38,175 nt of DNA, from positions 1 through 38,175 of the forward strand of contig JALOLT010000053.1 of NCBI GenBank assembly GCA_025455775.1. Direction: 5' to 3'. Shown in pieces: positions 23,249 to 30,721 of this stretch. The stretch comes from Fimbriimonadaceae bacterium (GTDB taxonomy: Bacteria > Armatimonadota > Fimbriimonadia > Fimbriimonadales > Fimbriimonadaceae). The translations under genes and the position numbers were made by a program. Below the pieces are notes generated by a model. It was not told the DNA's origin. It searched no databases and was given only the letters and a program-made list of their open reading frames with translations. The stretch's first letter is position 1. The number at the start of each line of letters is the position of its first letter.

Positions 23249-24850
23249 ATGGCTCACTTTAAATGTCGCTCTGGTTGCGATGAAGTCCCGCAATGGGATT
23301 TTGCCGAATTCACTCTTCAGAAGGATGTCCCAACTCGAGGGAATCCGTTTCGCGACTGCTCCCTGGTGGCCAGAGTGACGGAGCCGGACGGAACCCAGTA
23401 TAAAATCACTGGTTTTTGCGACGATGAACAAGGATTAGTCTTTCGGCTCCGCCTGATGGCAAGGAAGGTCGGAACCACGACCCTTGAAATTGCTTTTCGC
23501 GAGGGAGAAGAGGAATTCCATCACCAGACAAGCTTCGTGACAACCGAAAGCGATAGTCCCGGCATGGTCGTTGCGGAAAACTGGCACTTCGTTTGGTCTG
23601 GGACAGGCCTGCCTTTTTGGTGGAACAGCACGACTGCCTACTTCTTGTTGGGTCTGGAAGAAAATGTAATGGAACGGGCGGTGCATCGCCTGGCCGATCA
23701 GGGTATCAACCGGATCAGGGTGGCGCTTTGCCCCTCTCGACAGAAGGATGGGAATCGTTGGCTAGAGCCGAGTGTCCAGGAACGAGAGGATTTCACTTTT
23801 CTCTATGGTCCTTGGCCGAGCCTGAACCCAGACTCTTGGGACGATCCGCAATATGATGTGACCAGATTCGATCTCGCCCATTGGCGCAAGTTTGAACGGA
23901 TGCTGCGCCTCGCGGAGAGCAAAAACATGGTGGTGGCTGTCATCTTTTTCGTCGATGGCCAAGAGGCTCAAAACTATCCTTTTAATCGCGACAAGGTAGG
24001 AGACGACCCAGACGAGATTGCCTATTACGAGACAGCAATTGCCAGGTTGTCAGCCTTCCGGAACGTCGAGTGGGCGATCACAAACGAGTGGGCTCTCTTC
24101 CGCCCCGACGAGTGGGTTGAGACAAGAGGCGAGCACCTTTCCCAGATTGATCCTTATGGTCACTTGCTCAGCGTTCACGGTCACGGTCACTTCCCCTTTC
24201 GGGCGAGCCGATGGTGCACCCATTGTCTCTTCCAGGTCTGGGACGAGCATGGTGGCTATGACTGGGGGATCAGGATGAGAAAGGAGCAAGACGCGGCTGG
24301 CGTGGCAAAACCACAGATCAACGAAGAATTTGGCTACGAAGCTCACTACCCGTACCCCTGGGGCGAGGGACGAAAGGCACCAGCTCGGTCGACAGAAACA
24401 AGGGTGCGAATGGCCTGGGAGCTTGCCTTTGCTGGCTGTTTTGCGACCACCGGCGAAGAATCTAGTTCTGGCCATGGAGGCTGGATCAATGGCTTAGCGG
24501 AAGGCGACAGTGACCTTTGGATGGGCCATAAGCGACTCAAAGACTTTATGACTGCCTGGAATTGGCACTCAGCCGTTCCCCGTGCCGATCTGGTGGCAGG
24601 CTACGGGAGATGCTTGGCGGTGGATGGCGACAGCTACGCGATCTATCTTTACGGAGGAGGAACTGTTGCACTAACCCTCCCCCATGCGGAGAACTGGCAA
24701 GTCGATCAGTTTGATCTAGCCACCGGAGAGTGGACGCCCCTTTCTTCTGGCGAGCCCTTGGAAAAGGATCCTGGTTCTCCTGGGATCGTTTTCCCCTTTC
24801 TGCCTTTCGGCTCTCAGATGGCTTTCTTGGTGAGAAGAGTCTTGATCTAA
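23249..24850 (+). CDS. Putative glycoside hydrolase with DUF5060 and TIM-barrel (DUF4038-like) domains
   Basis: A 533-residue protein. Residues 1-95 form an Ig-like beta domain beginning VPQWDFAEFTL, typical of DUF5060. Residues about 110-440 form a TIM barrel of the apiosidase-like DUF4038 type: FWWNSTTAYFLL, NRIRVALCPSR, WRKFERMLRLAESKNMVVAVIFF, VEWAITNEW (likely acid/base Glu) and PQINEEFGYE (likely nucleophile Glu). A final beta domain covers about 445-533. No signal peptide is seen at ATG 23249, which is unusual for a family often exported; it may act in the cytoplasm on imported oligosaccharides. A TAAGAT box lies 9 nt upstream. Substrate unknown. Confidence 0.75.
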   Translation: MAHFKCRSGCDEVPQWDFAEFTLQKDVPTRGNPFRDCSLVARVTEPDGTQYKITGFCDDEQGLVFRLRLMARKVGTTTLEIAFREGEEEFHHQTSFVTTESDSPGMVVAENWHFVWSGTGLPFWWNSTTAYFLLGLEENVMERAVHRLADQGINRIRVALCPSRQKDGNRWLEPSVQEREDFTFLYGPWPSLNPDSWDDPQYDVTRFDLAHWRKFERMLRLAESKNMVVAVIFFVDGQEAQNYPFNRDKVGDDPDEIAYYETAIARLSAFRNVEWAITNEWALFRPDEWVETRGEHLSQIDPYGHLLSVHGHGHFPFRASRWCTHCLFQVWDEHGGYDWGIRMRKEQDAAGVAKPQINEEFGYEAHYPYPWGEGRKAPARSTETRVRMAWELAFAGCFATTGEESSSGHGGWINGLAEGDSDLWMGHKRLKDFMTAWNWHSAVPRADLVAGYGRCLAVDGDSYAIYLYGGGTVALTLPHAENWQVDQFDLATGEWTPLSSGEPLEKDPGSPGIVFPFLPFGSQMAFLVRRVLI

Positions 24851-24970
24851 AGCGATTGGGGAGCAACAAGAATCTTGGCAACGGGGGGGCTAGACCTTGA
24901 ACGGGGCAAAAAGGGACTTCAGTTTTTTTTCAAGGCAAAGAGTGTGGAGCTTCTAGTTGGGAAGGCCGAG

Positions 24971-24997
24971 AGCCCAAGGCTTAATCAGCCTTGGGCT
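24971..24997 (-). terminator. Hairpin containing the stop codon of the Arc-like gene
   Basis: AGCCCAAGGC (24971-24980) and GCCTTGGGCT (24988-24997) are perfect 10-bp complements around a 7-nt loop. The loop holds the minus-strand stop codon, and the last codons of the gene lie in the stem. There is no T tract directly after it. It may end transcription from both converging genes. Confidence 0.55.
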
Positions 24998-25151
24998 TCT
25001 TGGTGTCCTTTCGCCTTTTTTGAACCGCCTCCCGGAGGAGCACTTCGATTTGCGCGTTCACGCTCCGCAAGTCTGCAGCAGCGAGTCGCTGGATCTCATC
25101 ATAGAGCTCGGGAGGCAGACGAAGGAGGAAAGGTTTGCGCTCATTTGCCAT
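24981..25151 (-). CDS. Arc/HicB-like ribbon-helix-helix small protein
   Basis: A 56-residue protein. Sequence order: MANERKPFLLRLPPELYDEI, then QRLAAADLRSVNAQIEVLLR, then EAVQKRRKDTKKPKAD. The segment KPFLLRLPPELYDEIQRLAAADLRSVNAQIEVLL is the Arc-type ribbon-helix-helix pattern in order: beta strand, Pro-Pro turn, helix and the SVNAQI-type second helix. It has a strong Shine-Dalgarno (GAGGAGG, 10 nt before the ATG). It starts 25 nt after the SPFH stop, so the two form one operon. It may be a DNA-binding regulator of that operon, or a partner of the membrane protein; it has no adjacent toxin gene. Confidence 0.8.
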   Translation of the reverse strand: MANERKPFLLRLPPELYDEIQRLAAADLRSVNAQIEVLLREAVQKRRKDTKKPKAD

Positions 25152-25176
25152 CTGCCAATTTCCTCCTCTGGTTTCC

Positions 25177-26019
25177 TTAACTGTAGAGCGTGCCAGTGTT
25201 GACGACCGGGTGAACGCCGCTTTCGCTGCACAGAACGACCATGAGATTACTCACCATCGCCGCTTTGCGCTCGTCGTCCATCTCGATCACACCTTCACTC
25301 TCGATTCTCTGCAGGGCCATCTCCACCATCCCAACCGCACCATCGACGATCATTTGACGAGCCGAAATCACAGCGCTCGCCTGCTGACGGCGAAGCATGA
25401 CCCCGGCGATTTCTGGTGCATAGGCCAAATGAGCAATCTTTGTCTCGATGACCTTGATTCCAGCGATTCCAAGCTTTGACTGGAGCTCATCCCGAATCGC
25501 AACGCTCACCTCATCCGCATTCTGCCTGAGCGACACAACATGGTCGGCTGCATCGTAGGGATAGCTGCTGGAGGAATGGCGCAAAGCTGTCTCGCTCTGC
25601 AAAGTTACATAGTCCTCATAAGCATCGACCTCGAAGGAAGCAGCGTAAGTGTCCGTCACTTGCCACACGACCACCATGCCAATTTCAATCGGGTTCCCTG
25701 TCAAGTCGTTCACCTTGAGGGTGCCACTGTTGAGAGTTCTGACCCTGAGCGAGAGGTTTCTTTTGGTGAGGAAGGGGTTTGCCCAATGAAAACCAGCTTG
25801 CTTCACGGTTCCAACGTATCGACCAAACAACAAAAGCACTTTGCTCCCGTTCGGCTCTACGATGAAAAGTCCCGCCAGCCAGGTTGATCCGAGAACAAGA
25901 AGGAGACAGGCGATCAGGATCTGGTCGGCAATGATGCCCCAGATTCCTCCCCCAAGCATTGCTAGACCAATCAAAAGGCCAAGGCCCCCATTCATTACAG
26001 TAATGTTCTTTTCATTCAT
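25177..26019 (-). CDS. SPFH/Band 7 domain membrane protein
   Basis: A 280-residue protein. Two hydrophobic N-terminal segments (GGLGLLIGLAMLGGGIWGII and ILIACLLLVLGSTWLAGLFIV) are followed by the SPFH domain (VEPNGSKVLLLFGRYVGTVKQAGFHWANPF, DLTGNPIEIGMVVVWQVTDTYAASFEVD in order). A helical region with QQASAVISARQMIVDGAVGMVEMAL then a C-terminal segment complete it. Such proteins oligomerise at the membrane as scaffolds, often under membrane stress. The frame extends upstream, but ATG 26019 has GAAGAAGG 9 nt before it. A palindrome at 26040-26060 lies just upstream and probably regulates the SPFH/Arc-like pair. Confidence 0.85.
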   Translation of the reverse strand: MNEKNITVMNGGLGLLIGLAMLGGGIWGIIADQILIACLLLVLGSTWLAGLFIVEPNGSKVLLLFGRYVGTVKQAGFHWANPFLTKRNLSLRVRTLNSGTLKVNDLTGNPIEIGMVVVWQVTDTYAASFEVDAYEDYVTLQSETALRHSSSSYPYDAADHVVSLRQNADEVSVAIRDELQSKLGIAGIKVIETKIAHLAYAPEIAGVMLRRQQASAVISARQMIVDGAVGMVEMALQRIESEGVIEMDDERKAAMVSNLMVVLCSESGVHPVVNTGTLYS

Positions 26020-26039
26020 TGATAAAAACCTTCTTCGAG

Positions 26040-26060
26040 GTGATATTGATATGATATCAC
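26040..26060 (-). promoter_or_regulatory. Operator-like inverted repeat before the SPFH gene
   Basis: GTGATAT (26040-26046) and ATATCAC (26054-26060) are perfect complements around the 7-nt spacer TGATATG. The site is AT-rich and 21-41 nt before the SPFH start codon, a usual place for a repressor site. The cotranscribed Arc-like protein is a candidate binder (inference). Confidence 0.5.
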
Positions 26061-26101
26061 GTTGATAGCAAAAACAGAAGATGGATAAGCGAGATGATAG
26101 G

Positions 26102-27022
26102 TCAAAGGGGAAGCCAGTGACGCCAAATCGAACCTGGTCGTGAGTCCCAGAAAGATTCAAGGGCTTCCCAGCGAACTTGACCAGTCCAGCTCAACCAGTC
26201 TCCCGTCCAGGGCCTGGCGAAGTCCGCGACCACGCGGCAGAAATGGGCTTGCATCAGGCGTCCGGCGAAGGCTTCGTCCACAGACCCACCAGCCGCGGAG
26301 TAACCCTCGATGAGCCCTGGAAGTAACGGGGCCATCAGGCAGTGGAAGTCTAAGACTGGGTCTCCGAAGCCAGCATCGCCCCAGTCAATGATCCCAGCCA
26401 GCTTGGCGGCGTGGGTCACCATCACATTGCCAGAGTGCAGATCGTTGTGAAGAAACACGGAAGGGGCCTCGGTGGCGAGGGAGGTATCCAGGTGAGTGCC
26501 ATAGGATCGAAACCAGGCTTCGTCGCGGGGCAAAACTCTGCCTTCTCTCAGGGCTCTTTCTAAAGAGGGCTCCCACGAATCGTGGGTAGGAATGTCGAAG
26601 TGGGGATGAGGGGGCGAAGTGAGGTTCTGCCACTCTGCGATCTGGGCTCCCAGATCTCTGGCCATTTCATTCCAGCGCTCTGGCTGCCACGTTTGGCTCG
26701 CGAGAGGTTCGCCGCTGGCATAGTCCCAGATCGCGACGATCCCTGGAAACTCGCTGCGCGAGTCGTCCCAGTGCAAGAGACGAGGGGTCCAAACCTGTGA
26801 CCCAATCAGAACGGAAGCTGCAGCTCTCTCTGTCAAAAAGTCCTCTTCCAGTTCTGGATCGATGGATATCTTGACCGCTAGCTCACCAGGCGAAACAGCA
26901 ACAAAGCTCGTGATCCCTTGCCGGCTGGCAGGGGCAAGCGATCCAGAAATCGGAAACCCAATCTTGGCCAGATAAGAGGATATCTGGTCGAGTTCAGGCC
27001 AGGATCGCTGGGCGTTCGCCAT
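26102..27022 (-). CDS. APH-family phosphotransferase (aminoglycoside/homoserine kinase-like)
   Basis: A 306-residue protein with the kinase-like APH fold. The Brenner motif LHNDLHSGNV at about 191-200 supplies the catalytic Asp194, IIDWGDAGFGDP at about 211-222 supplies the metal-binding Asp213, and the N-lobe has ELAVKIS with the ATP-anchoring Lys at about 51. The family phosphorylates small molecules such as aminoglycosides, choline, homoserine or methylthioribose; the substrate here is unknown. The start overlaps the end of the Fic/Doc-like gene by 29 nt, indicating coupled translation. This is the last gene of the run that begins at 28858 or further upstream. Confidence 0.85.
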   Translation of the reverse strand: MANAQRSWPELDQISSYLAKIGFPISGSLAPASRQGITSFVAVSPGELAVKISIDPELEEDFLTERAAASVLIGSQVWTPRLLHWDDSRSEFPGIVAIWDYASGEPLASQTWQPERWNEMARDLGAQIAEWQNLTSPPHPHFDIPTHDSWEPSLERALREGRVLPRDEAWFRSYGTHLDTSLATEAPSVFLHNDLHSGNVMVTHAAKLAGIIDWGDAGFGDPVLDFHCLMAPLLPGLIEGYSAAGGSVDEAFAGRLMQAHFCRVVADFARPWTGDWLSWTGQVRWEALESFWDSRPGSIWRHWLPL

Positions 27023-27464
27023 TCAGCAGCTCTGAGCAGGTATGGGGAAACTGAGCCATAACCATCTTGGCAGCTTCCTGGGAATCAGGTGCCCCTAGCC
27101 TTCCGTGCAGGTGAGCTTCCTGTAGTTTGGATTCCAGAAAGGCAACATCTTTGGACTTGACCAATTCTTTCAAAAACTCTCCGGCTTCCTGGTCTGAGAG
27201 CGTGAGCTGCTTGCCATTCATCAAAAGAAATGAGGCAAAGCCGACAAAGGCACAGGCTTGGTTGCCATGGACGAAGGGCTTTAATTTGGGGAAGTCGCTC
27301 AAAAACCGGATGGCCTGGGATAAAAGGTCACCGCTGGCCCCGTAACTGTATTGCAAAAAGGTCGCCTCTTCTAACGTCGCGAAGTTGTAGCGATGGCTCT
27401 TTTTGGTGATCTGCAAATTGATCCAGAGCATATCGGGAACGGTGAGGAAATGGAGAGACGACAT
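26994..27464 (-). CDS. Degenerate Fic/Doc-fold protein
   Basis: A 156-residue protein resembling Doc (death-on-curing) Fic-fold proteins: FLTVPDMLWINLQI at the start, then ATFLQYSYGASGDLLSQAIRFLSDFPKL and KPFVHGNQACAFVGFASFLLMNGKQL in order. The last stretch aligns with the Fic active-site motif HxFx(D/E)GN(K/G)R. Phe64, Gly67 and Asn68 are kept, but the catalytic His is Lys62, the acidic residue is His66, and the Lys-Arg pair is Gln-Ala. AMP-transfer or kinase activity by the usual mechanism is therefore unlikely. ATG 27464 is preferred over TTG 27503. It overlaps the downstream APH kinase gene by 29 nt. The role is unknown. Confidence 0.6.
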   Translation of the reverse strand: MSSLHFLTVPDMLWINLQITKKSHRYNFATLEEATFLQYSYGASGDLLSQAIRFLSDFPKLKPFVHGNQACAFVGFASFLLMNGKQLTLSDQEAGEFLKELVKSKDVAFLESKLQEAHLHGRLGAPDSQEAAKMVMAQFPHTCSELLNGERPAILA

Positions 27465-27536
27465 GGTGGGTTCGTCGCTATTATGACGCAAGCCAGTCGC
27501 CAAAGCCTTCTTCTAAGTGGGCCGTTCTTGCCACGG

Positions 27537-28427
27537 CTAGTGGCGATCCGCCAGACCGGAGAAAGAGTGCTTTTCCATCGCTCCATCTCTGGCAACCCAA
27601 AGCTGAAATTCTCCGGTCGAGATGGCAGCTCCCCATTCGCCGCCTGGCGAGAGAGCGAACACCACGCAAGGGAGAGAGGTTGCTTTGGGCTGGCGCCGAA
27701 TCATGTGTCGGATCACTTTTTCACAGGCTTCCTGGGGAGAGTCGCCCCCTCTCATACATTCCACCACCCGGAAAGAAGCACAGGCCTTCCAAAGTTCTTC
27801 ACCGAGTCCCGTAGCCCCGGCACAGCCTGCTTCGTCGTCTGCATAGACCCCTGCTCCAATGATCGGCGAGTCTCCGACCCTTCCCGGGAGCTTAAAGGGC
27901 ATTCCACTCGTACTCGAAGCAGCGGCGCACTGACCTCCCTCTGTTGCGAGCATGGTCACAGTGTCGTGGCCTTCGTTGTCATCGATGACATGGACGTAGT
28001 CTTTGGCCTTCTTGGATCCTGCCAAGAACTCTTCATAGCGGTCGATCATGCCAGAAGTCATGAGGTTCTGAGGAGAGAAGCCATGAGCGATGGCAAACCG
28101 TCTGGCTTGTTCTCCCGCCAGCATCACATGGGGAGTTGTTTCCATCACTTTGCGAGCCACTGAGATGACAGGGAGGATTCCGCGAACGCTGCAGACAGCT
28201 CCCGCTTCCAGGGTCGTTCCGTCCATGATGGAGGCATCGAGTTCTAGCTCGCCGTCGCTGTTGGGGATCGATCCTCTCCCAATCGCCACGAGGTTTGGGT
28301 CTTCTTCTGCCGCTGCCAGTCCTCTTTCGAGGCAGTCGAGCAACGAGCCCCCGTTTTGGCTCGATGTGACTGATGCCTGGATCGCGACTTCGCCTGGTCG
28401 ATCCCAGGTCGCCAAGATTGTTCTCAT
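27537..28427 (-). CDS. Glycosylasparaginase / isoaspartyl peptidase-type Ntn hydrolase
   Basis: A 296-residue N-terminal-nucleophile amidohydrolase of the asparaginase 2 family. The self-cleavage site is EGHDTVTM, with Thr156 as the predicted new N-terminal nucleophile, matching the HDT(I/V) motif. GRVGDSPIIGAGVYADDEAGCAGATGLGE follows in order and supplies the substrate loop. Precursors cleave themselves into alpha and beta chains, then hydrolyse N4-(beta-N-acetylglucosaminyl)-asparagine or related amides. No signal peptide is visible. It starts 11 nt after the stop of the 28439-28858 gene and is in the same operon. The exact specificity between glycoasparagine and isoaspartyl peptides cannot be fixed. 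Confidence 0.88.
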   Translation of the reverse strand: MRTILATWDRPGEVAIQASVTSSQNGGSLLDCLERGLAAAEEDPNLVAIGRGSIPNSDGELELDASIMDGTTLEAGAVCSVRGILPVISVARKVMETTPHVMLAGEQARRFAIAHGFSPQNLMTSGMIDRYEEFLAGSKKAKDYVHVIDDNEGHDTVTMLATEGGQCAAASSTSGMPFKLPGRVGDSPIIGAGVYADDEAGCAGATGLGEELWKACASFRVVECMRGGDSPQEACEKVIRHMIRRQPKATSLPCVVFALSPGGEWGAAISTGEFQLWVARDGAMEKHSFSGLADRH

Positions 28428-28438
28428 GGCGGAGGAGC

Positions 28439-28858
28439 TTACTCTCGGCGCCTAGCTTGTTGTTTGCCGAACCACTGGCTGTTCTCTTTTGGTGTGAGGG
28501 AGTCTTTGAAGGTAGCAATGAGGTCTTCTGCCTCTGACTCGAAGCAGTAGGATCCACTGATTTCACCTTGCCAAATGGTCTCTACGACCCACCCTGGCAC
28601 TGGCAGAAAGACGACCCTTTCGGGGGGAGCAACGTCCACCGTGAAAACCAGGGCCGAAGTTGTTGGGTCGTGGAAGACAAACTCGAGTCCGAGGGAGTGG
28701 GGCTCGTAGGTTGTCGCTCCCATCTGGGGTTTTCCTCTGAGCTTGGCAAGACGCAGTAGCTCCTCGTCGTAGGTTCCTTCTCTGGGAGCCTTGCCTGCCG
28801 TCAAGTCCTCAAAGATCTCTCGCTTCTTTTGAGCGACAAAGGTGTTGAGCTTGGCCAT
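28439..28858 (-). CDS. Conserved-looking hypothetical protein
   Basis: A 139-residue soluble protein that I do not recognise. A Lys/Glu-rich N-terminal helix (MAKLNTFVAQKKREIFEDL) is followed by a beta-rich middle (LEFVFHDPTTSALVFTVDVAPPERVVFLPVPGWVVETIW in order) and a basic C-terminus. No motif is seen. TATACA ends 4 nt before the ATG with no Shine-Dalgarno, so it may have its own leaderless transcript. The glycosylasparaginase gene follows after 11 nt. Confidence 0.65.
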   Translation of the reverse strand: MAKLNTFVAQKKREIFEDLTAGKAPREGTYDEELLRLAKLRGKPQMGATTYEPHSLGLEFVFHDPTTSALVFTVDVAPPERVVFLPVPGWVVETIWQGEISGSYCFESEAEDLIATFKDSLTPKENSQWFGKQQARRRE

Positions 28859-28903
28859 CTGATGTATAGTTTATCGGATTGATTCTGGAAGTCTGGGCAC
28901 AGA

Positions 28904-30070
28904 TCACCGATGGCGTGTGGTGTGACCTCTGATCACCTCGCGATAGACGGTTAGGATGTTTGCTGCCATATCGGGAATCGAGAGTCGCTCGGCTGTCTGG
29001 ATCGCCTCGGAGGCCAGCCTTTTATAAGTGCGGTTATCACTTAGGAGGTTAAGGATATCGCTTGCCATCTCTGCGGGATCGTTTGCGCACAAGAATCCGT
29101 TCACGTTATCCTCCACTTGTTCACCAGCTCCGCCATAGCGAACCACAACTGGAGGGAGTCCATAGCTCATCGCTTCTGCGACAACAAGGCCTTGGGTTTC
29201 GGTCATAGATGGAAAGACAAAGACGTCTGCCGCTGCATAAAAAGGATCAAGGTTTTCGCGTGGAACGAAACCAACAAACTTCACGCAATCGCCGACCCCA
29301 AGGCTTCTTGCGAGTTCCAGATACTTCTTGTTGGCAGGCCCGTCACCGACGATCAAAAGCTGGGCGTGCTTTTCTTTCTCGATCACAATCTTGAATGCCT
29401 GAAAAATGAGTTCGAGATTCTTCTCGGTCGCGATCCTGCCAGCATAAAGGAGCACCGAGTCATTTGGGTCGATTTTGAGTCTAGCGCGGCACTCGCTTCG
29501 GTTAAGTTGGCGCGCAGGAGGCACTCCAGTTGGCACGATGGTGAGTGGCGTTACCACCTTGTGTTTTTCGAGCCACCGGAGCGACGAGTGACTGGGGGTC
29601 AGAACATGATCGACAGAGTTGTAGTACCGCGTGGTGTGACGAGCAATGATGCGTCGGACGATCTTCTTGGGGATGATCGGGACGTAGTGAGTGTACTTAT
29701 CGTACTGGGTGTGATAAGTCGAAACGATCGGGATCTCTTGGAGCTTCGCCCAAGCCAAACCAATACAGCCGACCGTAAAGGGTGTATGGGTGTGGACAAT
29801 ATCAAACTTTGCTTCGCAAAACTCTCGAAGAAACGGAGCAAAGGGTGGAAAGGCAAAGGGATAGTCTGGTGCAAAAGGTGTAATGGCTGAGTAGAAACGG
29901 TGAGTGTTAGGATCGGTTTCTTTGTATCGAGGGTAGCCAGAAGTGAAAAGATGTACCGAGTGTCCCTGTCGGCGAAACTCTTCGATGAGCGCCGCGATAC
30001 TCACGCTCACACCATTGAGAATTGGGAGAGCACTATCACTGAAGAGAGCAATGGAAAGTTTCTGCTTCAC
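28904..30070 (-). CDS. Glycosyltransferase family 4 (GT-B) protein
   Basis: A 388-residue retaining glycosyltransferase. The N-terminal Rossmann domain has the acceptor-side PILNGVSVSIAALIEEFRRQGHSV and FDIVHTHTPF. The C-terminal donor domain has LLYAGRIATEKNLE (about 208-220) and the family EX7E motif with Glu291 and Glu299 in ETQGLVVAE. The pattern is typical of GT4 enzymes related to phosphatidylinositol mannosyltransferases and glycolipid glucosyltransferases, acting at the inner face of the membrane. Donor and acceptor are unknown. The start is GTG 30070, with TATTGT only 4 nt upstream and no Shine-Dalgarno. An upstream terminator separates it from the HTH gene. Confidence 0.9.
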   Translation of the reverse strand: MKQKLSIALFSDSALPILNGVSVSIAALIEEFRRQGHSVHLFTSGYPRYKETDPNTHRFYSAITPFAPDYPFAFPPFAPFLREFCEAKFDIVHTHTPFTVGCIGLAWAKLQEIPIVSTYHTQYDKYTHYVPIIPKKIVRRIIARHTTRYYNSVDHVLTPSHSSLRWLEKHKVVTPLTIVPTGVPPARQLNRSECRARLKIDPNDSVLLYAGRIATEKNLELIFQAFKIVIEKEKHAQLLIVGDGPANKKYLELARSLGVGDCVKFVGFVPRENLDPFYAAADVFVFPSMTETQGLVVAEAMSYGLPPVVVRYGGAGEQVEDNVNGFLCANDPAEMASDILNLLSDNRTYKRLASEAIQTAERLSIPDMAANILTVYREVIRGHTTRHR

Positions 30071-30098
30071 TGTGACAATACCGGCGAATAAAAATAAT

Positions 30099-30134
30099 TA
30101 AGTGGTGGGAAGACTTCGCTTTCCACCACTTAAA
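30099..30134 (-). terminator. Strong intrinsic terminator after the HTH gene
   Basis: A 14-bp stem (30099-30112 with 30121-30134, one G-U pair) with an 8-nt loop. On the minus strand it is followed by TTATTTTTATT. It ends transcription of the 30155-30661 gene. Confidence 0.9.
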
Positions 30135-30154
30135 CTTTGTGAAAGTGTGTCGAC

Positions 30155-30661
30155 TTAGTCTTGGGGTAGACGGCCGTGTTCACTCACAAATTTCACCACG
30201 TGGCTAAGGCGGAAACGACGCTGTCCACCCTCAGTTCTTTGGTGTTCCAGCCAACCACGATTTGTGTAGCGGCGGACGGTCGCTGGGCAAACGCCGAGCA
30301 ATCGGCTTGCCTCTTCTAGGGTCAAAACTGGGTCAAGAAGACGCCTGATCAGGTCTTCGCGAGACTCCTTGAAGTCACCCTCGTAATAGTTTGAAGTAAC
30401 GGAGTCGTTGAAAAACCTGCCTAAGAATTCAATATTCTTCGGCAGCAGTTCCAGCAGCTCCTTCAGGTGGGGATCAAGGACAGTCTGGGAGGGAACATCC
30501 TTGCTCCGTCGGGGTCGAGGGGCGCTCAGTTGGGTCTTGCGAAACTTGACGGCTTTTGAGTGACCGTTACGCTCTGCCTTACCGTTGGCGTCCTTGCCAG
30601 GGCGATCTAAGAAAGCGTTTTCAATATAGGCGAGCGGATCGAATTCCTTTGTCGTGGCCAT
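30155..30661 (-). CDS. Excisionase/MerR-type helix-turn-helix protein
   Basis: A 168-residue protein. The N-terminal about 60 residues are basic and low in structure. A helical middle (HLKELLELLPKNIEFLGRFFND) follows. Residues about 112-160 form a HTH_17 (excisionase-type winged) domain: LTLEEASRLLGVCPATVRRYTNRGWLEHQRTEGGQRRFRLSHVV in order, with the R(R/Y)TNRGWL recognition helix. It is likely a DNA-binding regulator; no integrase is nearby. It has its own sigma70-like promoter (30680-30708) and a strong terminator, so it is a single-gene unit. Confidence 0.8.
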   Translation of the reverse strand: MATTKEFDPLAYIENAFLDRPGKDANGKAERNGHSKAVKFRKTQLSAPRPRRSKDVPSQTVLDPHLKELLELLPKNIEFLGRFFNDSVTSNYYEGDFKESREDLIRRLLDPVLTLEEASRLLGVCPATVRRYTNRGWLEHQRTEGGQRRFRLSHVVKFVSEHGRLPQD

Positions 30662-30679
30662 CTTTGGTAGTCCGAGTTA

Positions 30680-30708
30680 GCTATATTACACAAGTCCAGA
30701 CGTGGCAA
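30680..30708 (-). promoter_or_regulatory. Sigma70-like promoter of the HTH gene
   Basis: On the minus strand TTGCCA (30703-30708) and TATAGC (30680-30685) are separated by 17 nt. The overlapping TAATAT is an alternative -10. The leader before the ATG would be about 10-15 nt, without an obvious Shine-Dalgarno. Confidence 0.5.
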
Positions 30709-30721
30709 GGGGGCCAAAGGG

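Noticed and set aside
29117-29890. A 257-codon plus-strand open frame opposite the GT4 gene
   Set aside because: The minus-strand GT4 gene has all family motifs; the opposite frame has none.
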